Shown piece after piece: positions 33,821-39,591 of a stretch of DNA of 39,591 nucleotides. The stretch spans positions 1-39,591 of the forward strand of contig JADLEU010000240.1 in NCBI GenBank assembly GCA_020845955.1. The letters are read 5' to 3'. A model generated the notes under the pieces. It was not told the origin of the DNA. It ran no database searches and saw only the letters and a list, made by a program, of their open reading frames with translations. Source of the stretch: Anaerolineales bacterium. Lineage in GTDB: Bacteria; Chloroflexota; Anaerolineae; Anaerolineales; UBA6663. Within the stretch, counting starts at the first letter, position 1. Every line of letters starts with the position of its first letter. A program made the translations under genes and the position numbers.

Positions 33821-35851
33821 ATGGCCGCTGAGCTGACCCTCGATCATAAGCTGCACCAAGTATTCCCTGGCAAGGTGGTTCGCAAGGACTTACTTCACCA
33901 GGTCAAGGGCGGTGAGAATGTGCCATCTTATGTTCTTGAGTACCTGCTGGGCAAATACTGCGCCTCCGACGACCCGGTCGAAGTCCAACTCGGCATTACG
34001 GCGGTCAAGGACACGCTTCGCACTAACTACTTCCGGCACGACGAAGCAAATAAGGCCCAGGCCATGGTCGAACAGCGCGGCCGGCATCGCTTCCTAGACC
34101 GAGTCGAAGTCCGGTTCTTGCCCAGCGAGACCAAGTACTGGGCCTCCATGGACAACTTTGGCTACAACCGCATCCATGTACCTGATGAGTATTATCGGCG
34201 GTATGACCGTCTGCTCGAAGGCGGCATCTGGGCCCAGGTCGAGTTGGAGTACCGCGCGCCGGACGAGAAGAAAGACAGCCCGTTTCACATCGTGGACCTA
34301 AAGCCGATCCAATTGGCACGCTTCGACGAGGAAGAGTTTGTCGACGGCCGTGGGCAGTTCACCCGTGAGGAATGGGTGGACGCACTCATTCGGACGCTTG
34401 GGCTGGAGCCCGACCGGATGGATTGGCGGCTCAAGCTTCTCAACCTGGTGCGCCTGATCCCATTTGTGGAAAAGAACTACAACTTCATCGAGCTAGGGCC
34501 GCGCGGCACGGGGAAGTCCTACGCGTTCAGCGAGATGTCGCCCTACTGCATCTTGATCTCGGGCGGCAAGGCCAGCACGGCCAACCTGTTCTACAACAAC
34601 GCCCGTCGGCAGGTGGGTCTCGTAGGTCACTGGGACGTGGTGGCCTTTGACGAAGTCGGCGGCATGAAGGTAAACGATTCTGACACCATTCAGATTATGA
34701 AGGACTACATGGCCAACGGTCGCTTCAGTCGCGGCCTGGCACAGGTGCACGCCGACGCGTCCTTGGTTTTCATCGGCAACCTGAATCAGCCGGTGGAAAC
34801 CCTGGTGCAAAACAGCGCTACGGACCTCTTCCAGCCTCTGCCCGACGCTTTCGATCTGGCGGTTATTGACCGACTGCACTTTTATCTTCCCGGCTGGGAG
34901 ATCCCAAAGAACGCCAAAGACCTCCTCACCACTCGCTATGGCTTCGTGACTGACTACCTGGCCGAGGCCTTCCGCCTCTTGCGCAAACAAAACCGCTTCG
35001 ATGCGCTGGAACAGTACTTCCGCCTGGGCTCCCACGTCGAGGGGCGCGATGCGTCCGCCGTCAAGCGCACCGTCAGCGGACTGCTCAAGCTGCTGCACCC
35101 AGACGGCGCCTGGACCAAGGCTGAGCTGGCCGAATACCTAGAGTTGGCCCTGGAGGGCCGGCGGCGTGTCAAGGAGCAGCTCAAGAAGCGTGGCTCCTTT
35201 GAGTTCTACAAGACTAGCTTCTCGTACATTGATGGCGAAGGCGGGGCCGAGCGTATTGTGGGTGTGCCAGAGCAAGGGGGTGCGCGGGCCATCAGCCCTG
35301 ATCCACTTCCGCCAGGGACGGTCTACACTGCGGCGGTGGATGCCGAGGCACGCGTGGGTCTCTATCGGCTGGAGATCGCGCTCACGCCGGGCGCTGGCAA
35401 GCTGCGCACTCCCGGCGGGCTTGAGCCGTCCCTGAAGGAGTCGCTCAACCGGGCCTATGCCTACTTGCAGAGTGCGCGAGATAAGCTGGGCCTGAGCCCT
35501 GCCCTAGCGCAAAAGGATATCCAGGCCGAGGCCGTAGACCTCAGCGGTGGCCGCGTAGAGTGCGCATGCGGTGTTGCATTTTACGTGGCGATTCTCTCCG
35601 CGTTGTTCAGCCGGCGGGTGCTCGCGGGCGCCATCATCCTGGGTGACCTAACTGTACAAGGCAATATCAAGGGTGTTAGCTCGATCCTGGAGCCGCTGCA
35701 AGTTGCTATGGAAGCCGGTGCCCAACGTGCGTTGCTGCCATTGGCCAACAAAAACCACGTTGGTAGCCTGCCTGAGGAGGTCGTCGAGCGCTTGGACATC
35801 GTCTTCTACGGCGACCCAGACCGCGCGGCGGGTAAGGTATTGGAAAGCTGA
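33821..35851 (+). CDS. brxL: BREX AAA+ protein BrxL (Lon-like)
   Basis: This 676-residue protein is BrxL, marking this locus as type I-like. The N-terminal domain (YVLEYLLGKYC near 32-42) precedes an AAA+ core with Walker A GPRGTGKSYAF (about 226-236) and Walker B VVAFDEVGGMK (about 272-282). BrxL forms MCM-like rings on DNA. The C-terminal 170 residues are Lon-protease-like. Aligned by eye to E. coli Lon, the active-site Ser is replaced by A582 (in ECACG) and the catalytic Lys by L623, so this domain is probably not a protease. It is the last gene of the BREX operon. Confidence 0.93.
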   Translation: MAAELTLDHKLHQVFPGKVVRKDLLHQVKGGENVPSYVLEYLLGKYCASDDPVEVQLGITAVKDTLRTNYFRHDEANKAQAMVEQRGRHRFLDRVEVRFLPSETKYWASMDNFGYNRIHVPDEYYRRYDRLLEGGIWAQVELEYRAPDEKKDSPFHIVDLKPIQLARFDEEEFVDGRGQFTREEWVDALIRTLGLEPDRMDWRLKLLNLVRLIPFVEKNYNFIELGPRGTGKSYAFSEMSPYCILISGGKASTANLFYNNARRQVGLVGHWDVVAFDEVGGMKVNDSDTIQIMKDYMANGRFSRGLAQVHADASLVFIGNLNQPVETLVQNSATDLFQPLPDAFDLAVIDRLHFYLPGWEIPKNAKDLLTTRYGFVTDYLAEAFRLLRKQNRFDALEQYFRLGSHVEGRDASAVKRTVSGLLKLLHPDGAWTKAELAEYLELALEGRRRVKEQLKKRGSFEFYKTSFSYIDGEGGAERIVGVPEQGGARAISPDPLPPGTVYTAAVDAEARVGLYRLEIALTPGAGKLRTPGGLEPSLKESLNRAYAYLQSARDKLGLSPALAQKDIQAEAVDLSGGRVECACGVAFYVAILSALFSRRVLAGAIILGDLTVQGNIKGVSSILEPLQVAMEAGAQRALLPLANKNHVGSLPEEVVERLDIVFYGDPDRAAGKVLES

Positions 35852-35906
35852 GTGAGCTGCCTATCCGACGACACTACGAAGGACTCGGCCCAAATAAGGA
35901 CCGCAT

Positions 35907-36410
35907 ATGCCTGGCACACTCCGATGTGAAGCTCTCGACCTAAATAGTGTCATGACCGTTGGCGAGCTTCTGCGCGTATTCATGGGTTTGGCGCGGGATC
36001 CATCCAATTGGCATGAACTCCGCGTCCGCAGCAAGTATCACTTGACAGTTCCAAGTGGCCCGATAAGCCCTGAGGCGGGATGGTACATCATCTGCGACGG
36101 TGAACAACGGCCGCTATACGTCGGCACCGCCGCTAATCTCGACGCCCGCTTGAACACGAATAATGGTAGCCGCGACAATTTCGCCAACCCGCGCCGCACA
36201 TCCGACGATGTTCGGAACTTCCTCAAGTGCTTCTTTTCGAACGGGTTAATCAACCATATGCGTGTGGTTATCTTCCCCGAACCAGTATTATGCGCTGCAT
36301 TAGGGGCTCGCCCACCCTTGAGTAAGAGTGATCGGGAGAATGTTGAAAAGGTACTGGGTATTTTCCGGGTGAGGGTAGTGACAGCAACTACGACATCCGA
36401 AGCGAATTGA
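35907..36410 (+). CDS. GIY-YIG-like nuclease domain protein
   Basis: In this 167-residue protein, residues about 57-82 have a GIY-YIG-like core: GWYIICDGEQRPLYVGTAAN followed by LDARL. It matches the two signature triplets (G-W-Y and Y-V-G) and the conserved Arg helix. A metal-binding Glu further on is not clearly identifiable. GIY-YIG proteins of this size serve as homing or repair nucleases and as defence-island nucleases. It stands 55 nt after brxL and may be an accessory of the BREX locus or part of a following unit. The GC content is lower than in BREX. The start ATG has an AAGGA-type site upstream at a distance of about 8 nt. Confidence 0.7.
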   Translation: MPGTLRCEALDLNSVMTVGELLRVFMGLARDPSNWHELRVRSKYHLTVPSGPISPEAGWYIICDGEQRPLYVGTAANLDARLNTNNGSRDNFANPRRTSDDVRNFLKCFFSNGLINHMRVVIFPEPVLCAALGARPPLSKSDRENVEKVLGIFRVRVVTATTTSEAN

Positions 36411-36463
36411 ACGGTGCTTGATCACATACCACCGGCCGACATAAGGACGGCGCCAGACCTGGA

Positions 36464-37141
36464 ATGGAGTGTGGGATTGCCATGATCCAAGGACCCACGC
36501 TGTGTATCCTATTGACTCTTGCCCAGATTGATTCCGCCCAGCACATGTGGGCAGAGCTACCGGGATGGCAGGCCTATGACCTTGCCCTCAAAGAGGCTGC
36601 GCGGGCATTCCCCTCAAATACTGAGTCCGCGGCCGTGCTCGTAAAGGTCGCTGCGCTCGATCGCCTCTACTTCACAAACCTGAAGAACCTCATAGCGGTG
36701 TCAGACCAAATCGTCGCAGTCTTTGGCACCCCACCGGTTCCGGAGGGATGCGATCTCGTCATGGCGCTATCCCATGTGGGTGGGCAGCGCTTGGTCAGCT
36801 TTGCGTCGAAGTACGTGCACTTCTTTCACGATGGTAGCCTGCCACTCACAGATTGGTACGCGCTCTATGCTTTGGTTAGGCACTTCCAGCAACCAGAGGC
36901 TCGTATTGAAACCTGGCGGCAGGCGTACCACACCTATTTTGCCAAAATCATGGAGCTCAAGCGGCTGAGCGGGGTCGAGGCCACTGCACGCGAGATGGAC
37001 CACTACCTATGGCTTGCCGGGAACTGGCTCTATTACCAGAAGAAAGGACCAGCAACCCAGCAAAACACGGAACTCAAGCGATACTTCGCAGCTCCTGACC
37101 GAAAGGACATGCTGGAGGCTGCCTTTGCCCAGCTACTATAG
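36464..37141 (+). CDS. Unrecognised helical protein
   Basis: This 225-residue protein is of unknown family. Visible landmarks are AALDRLYFTNLKNLIAVSDQ (about residues 63-82), SFASKYVHFFHDGSLPLTDW (about 113-132) and a C-terminal segment LAGNWLYYQKKG. The pattern of an Asp-Arg-Tyr helix, an SFASKY motif and an L-P-L-x-D-W loop recurs in small defence-island hypotheticals, but I cannot name one. The predicted content is all-alpha, with no TM helix. It follows the GIY-YIG-like gene by 53 nt in the same direction, so they may act together. An internal ATG at 36482 is an alternative start. Confidence 0.7.
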   Translation: MECGIAMIQGPTLCILLTLAQIDSAQHMWAELPGWQAYDLALKEAARAFPSNTESAAVLVKVAALDRLYFTNLKNLIAVSDQIVAVFGTPPVPEGCDLVMALSHVGGQRLVSFASKYVHFFHDGSLPLTDWYALYALVRHFQQPEARIETWRQAYHTYFAKIMELKRLSGVEATAREMDHYLWLAGNWLYYQKKGPATQQNTELKRYFAAPDRKDMLEAAFAQLL

Positions 37142-37228
37142 TTAGTCAATCATGTTTCTGCCATATGCAAACCGTCCCGTTTGTGTGCTCTCCCGAGGCC
37201 GTGGGCGGATTACCGGAAGGAATTGCGA

Positions 37229-37630
37229 ATGGCACGGCAAGTGTCATTAGCCGATCAAGTTGATCTACTCTTCGCATACGGGGAGGCGCGCGGCTTCTCT
37301 ACCGCCTACCGTACGATTGCGGTTGCCACGGAAGAGAACGGGACCAATATCCGCAAGATTCATTACGGCGAGAACCTCAATCCCGGCCTGCGCACACTCA
37401 CGGCGTTGGCCCGTTATTTCGAAGTTGGCCTGGACTTTTTTATGTGCGAAACGCAGGCCGAATGCAAAGACTACCTGAGCGGCATTGCCGAGCAGCGCCT
37501 GTTGGGCGGCGTCCCTCAGGCGATGATAGGCATTTCTGAGGATGGCTTGAAAATCATCCTGGCGCTAGTTCACATCGTGCGCAAGGCTGAGGGACAACCG
37601 CAACTGGACGATTGGAAGCGATTCGTGTAG
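37229..37630 (+). CDS. Helix-turn-helix regulator (XRE/EspR-like)
   Basis: The protein has 133 residues from the ATG at 37229, which has GGAAGG 8 bases before it. Residues about 15-75 form a helix-turn-helix followed by PGLRTLTALARYFEVGLDFF. This resembles XRE-type regulators with a long turn, such as those with an S-x-x-T-I-x-K-I-H-Y-G core. A C-terminal helical region follows. It may regulate itself or the preceding unit. Confidence in the class is good; the target is unknown. Confidence 0.7.
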   Translation: MARQVSLADQVDLLFAYGEARGFSTAYRTIAVATEENGTNIRKIHYGENLNPGLRTLTALARYFEVGLDFFMCETQAECKDYLSGIAEQRLLGGVPQAMIGISEDGLKIILALVHIVRKAEGQPQLDDWKRFV

Positions 37631-37649
37631 CCCCCCGCCGCAAGCGAGC

Positions 37650-37991
37650 ATGACCAAGCAGCCCATTTCAAATAAGCTCCAGCCGTGGATTGAGGCGCGC
37701 AGGAGATACCACCTGACGGACGCCCAAATCCAGATGGCGCGCGAACTTGGCCTCAATCCCAAGAAGTTCGGCAAGCTCGCCAACGAACGGCAGGAGCCCT
37801 GGAAGCGTCCGCTGGGTGAGTTTATCGAGCACATCTACTTCAAGCAATTCGGGAAGACCCAGCCGGATCGGGTCATGTCCATGGAACAACAACTTGAATG
37901 CAAACGGCTGAAACGTGAGGCGGCGAAAAAGCATGCACCAGAAGCCCCAGACCAGCCGTCGGCACAGAACAGCACAACCACAAGAAACTAA
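37650..37991 (+). CDS. Conserved small hypothetical protein
   Basis: This 113-residue protein belongs to a widespread small family recognisable by an N-terminal core: LQPWIEARRRYHLTDAQIQM followed by ARELGLNPKKFGKLANER and EPWKRPLGEFIEHIYFKQFG. The core looks helical and may bind nucleic acid, but its function is not known to me. The C-terminal 30 residues are low-complexity. Its stop is immediately followed by a strong terminator, so it ends this transcription unit. Confidence 0.7.
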   Translation: MTKQPISNKLQPWIEARRRYHLTDAQIQMARELGLNPKKFGKLANERQEPWKRPLGEFIEHIYFKQFGKTQPDRVMSMEQQLECKRLKREAAKKHAPEAPDQPSAQNSTTTRN

Positions 37992-38015
37992 ACAGGCCAC
38001 CTTGCGGTGGCCTGT
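37992..38015. terminator. Bidirectional terminator between convergent genes
   Basis: ACAGGCCACC (37992-38001) and GGTGGCCTGT (38006-38015) form a perfect 10-base stem with a TTGC loop, located between the stop of the small hypothetical protein (plus) and the stop of the helicase (minus). Confidence 0.85.
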
Positions 38016-38019
38016 CTCG

Positions 38020-39464
38020 TCAGAACATCGCCAACTGTCCTTCTGCCTGTCGCTTACCTCCATTTCGTCGTTTCGTTTGCCGGATGATGCTCTGCTTCTG
38101 TGCCCACAAATCCATCAACGTCACCAGGTGCGGCGAAATGGCTGTGGGCGAGCCGATGGGTGAGTCGGTGACCAGTTGGTCGTTGCCGAGGCCGAACAGC
38201 CCCTCGGCGCGGCCCACTTCTACCTGGCCCAAGGCCTGGCGCAGCAGGCCGTGGAGCATGTCGCTGTCATCTTCGTCCTCGATCAGCGCACCGCCCACTT
38301 CATCTCCGAAGAATATCTGAGCGGCCTTCATCTTCGCGCCCAGGAGGTTGATGGCGCCTTCTTCGAGTGTGCCCTCGTAGACCGGGAAGTACATCTGCAC
38401 CGGCATGGAAGCGCCCGGCCGGTAAAGCCGCCGGAGCGCCTGCCACAGGGTGTAGAGACTCCACTCGCACTCGTAGAAGATGCCGGTGTTGACCATTGAA
38501 AGGTTCAAGCCAACTTCGACCAGGCGCGCGTTTGTCAGCAGCACGTCCATCTTCTCGGCGTTCTGCTTGATCCAGCTCGCCCGTTTGGCCGGCGCCAGCG
38601 ACGGACGCAGGATGGCCGGGCGCAGGCTGTGATCCCGTAGGATCTCGGCCAGACGCGGCTGGATGTCGCGCTCGCCGGTCTGACGCACGTAGACCAGCAC
38701 CTTGCGGCCGCGCTGAACTTCCACGCGGCAGGTGCGGGCCAGCCACAATTCCTTGGGTAACAGCTCTGAGACGGGCTGCTCCCTGTCGCCGTTGGCGTGG
38801 CCCACCGAGTCGAACTCGGCCACGAGCTCCTTTCGCCGGATGGCGTACTTGCCTCGCCCAGAGATGCGGCGGTTGAACCACACCTGCTCGAAGCGGAACA
38901 TGGCGTCAGGACGGTTAAGTGCGGTGTTGAGCCATACGCTGATCGCGCCTTTGCCGTCGTCCCGTTTCTGTTGCTCCAGCGCCCAGGCCAGCAGCCCTTC
39001 CGGCGGCTTGGTCTGGCTGCCGTCGGCCTCCAGGATCTGCGCCTGCATGGCGTCGGTCAGCGGCAGGCGGACGATCTGTTCGCTGTAGGCCGGAAGCGGC
39101 AGCCCGATGTCCTTCAGCGACGAGAACGTGGTGTACTCCAGTCCCAGGCCCACCGTGGCGGGCGAGATGCCGGGCATCTCGGAGACCGTCTCGAAGTGTT
39201 TGGTGCCGGTATAGGTGCCGTCCTCGGTCACGTCGTCATCAGGGCTGATGTAGAACACCGACTTGAACAGCCCGTACTTCTCGGTCCAGCGCTGCTCGTC
39301 GTTGAACCCAAACTCCCGCCGCACTTCGGGCGAGAGCCGGTAGAGCAGCCAGAAGATGCTGGTGGAGTAGCCGCCCATAAGCGTGCCGGTCAGGCCGACC
39401 GTGTAGCGGCTGGCATTATTGAGCGCCTGCAGCACCCACCCCACCCCAGTACCCTTGGACTTGC
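38020..39464 (-). CDS. SF2/SNF2-like helicase, 3' exon (C-terminal part), split by a group II intron
   Basis: The exon encodes about 480 residues and is open right up to the intron junction at 39464/39465; an internal GTG at 39444 would give 474. It begins just before YTVGLTGTLMGGYSTSIFWL (motif III region of SNF2-like helicases). Downstream it has LLTNARLVEVGLNLSMVNTG, WQALRRLYRPG and PVYEGTLEEGAINLLGAKM, typical of motifs V-VI in this group. The DEAH half would lie beyond the window, before the intron. If the intron splices, the protein is complete; otherwise it is disrupted. Such helicases occur on integrative elements and plasmids with the same small protein encoded next door. Confidence 0.75.
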
Positions 39465-39591
39465 GTAGAGTAGGGGCAAGGCGCGTTACTCACCTTCCGA
39501 TGAGCACGTTTCCCCACCCCCCTCTCCAAACCGGACATGCGCCTTTCAACGCATCCGGCTTTCCATCGTAACCAGTGACTTCCTGCCTTCA
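39465..39591 (-). mobile_element. Group II intron 3' end (domains V-VI), partial
   Basis: On the minus strand a 34-nt domain V spans 39561-39528, starting AAGCCGGATGC and ending TCCGGTTT, with the catalytic AGC triad intact. GGAGAGGGGGG follows, then a domain VI stem containing GAGTAAC and an end ...CTCTAC at 39465. The 63-nt distance from domain V to the junction matches the left intron. The exon frame GTG-independent KSKGTGVGWVL continues directly after the junction, supporting the boundary. The rest of the intron is outside the window. Confidence 0.75.

Noticed and set aside
38797-39468. 223-codon plus-strand open frame opposite the helicase exon
   Set aside because: The minus-strand frame carries clear helicase motifs; the plus frame is a shadow.
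1-39591. CRISPR arrays, tRNA or rRNA genes
   Set aside because: I saw no regularly spaced repeats beyond the two-copy IS end, and no tRNA- or rRNA-like sequence.

Overview
The window reads as a dense defence island from a bacterium of fairly high GC content (about 60% by eye). I cannot place the organism with confidence. Gene style would fit Chloroflexota or a proteobacterium, and no rRNA, tRNA or housekeeping gene is present to decide. Both ends and one internal boundary are marked by mobile DNA: an insertion-sequence-like end at 1-123, a decayed group II intron plus recombinase remnant at about 3440-3848, and the 3' end of a second group II intron at 39465-39591.

Region 1 (1-2978, minus strand) is a four-gene operon: a STAS protein, a HATPase (anti-sigma-type kinase fold), a STAS-like/winged-helix protein, and a nucleoside-phosphorylase-SAVED fusion. 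The fusion stops exactly where the IS-like end begins, so half of its SAVED sensor appears to be lost. Region 2 (2979-4222) holds a REP-like palindrome, the group II intron remnant inside a tyrosine-recombinase fragment, and an operator-rich promoter. Region 3 (4223-11927, plus strand) has an XRE regulator, an ImmA/IrrE-type metalloprotease, NurA nuclease, HerA ATPase, a probable pPIWI-associated-nuclease-like protein, a PD-(D/E)XK nuclease and a two-TM membrane protein.

Region 4 (12035-35851, plus strand) is a complete type I-like BREX locus in the order brxE-brxA-brxB-brxC-pglX-[four genes]-pglZ-brxL. The four genes between pglX and pglZ are a UPF1-like SF1 helicase, a protein with a HEPN-like R-x4-H motif, a coiled-coil McrB-like AAA+ protein, and an McrC/DUF2357-like protein with zinc ribbons. 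Together they look like a CoCoNuT-type (coiled-coil McrBC) system nested inside BREX. All genes run in one direction with overlaps or gaps of 50 nt or less, which suggests a single regulated defence operon of about 23.6 kb. BREX would mark host DNA and block unmodified phage, while an McrBC-like partner could act on modified or RNA targets. This is the same genomic slot and logic as the type IV enzyme BrxU in a known BREX locus. The central part of pglX has clearly lower GC than its flanks, which suggests exchange of the target-recognition region.

Region 5 (35907-39591) has a GIY-YIG-like nuclease, an unrecognised protein, a small HTH regulator and a conserved small protein. A strong bidirectional terminator follows, and then the 3' exon of an SF2/SNF2-like helicase on the minus strand, cut by the second group II intron at the window edge.
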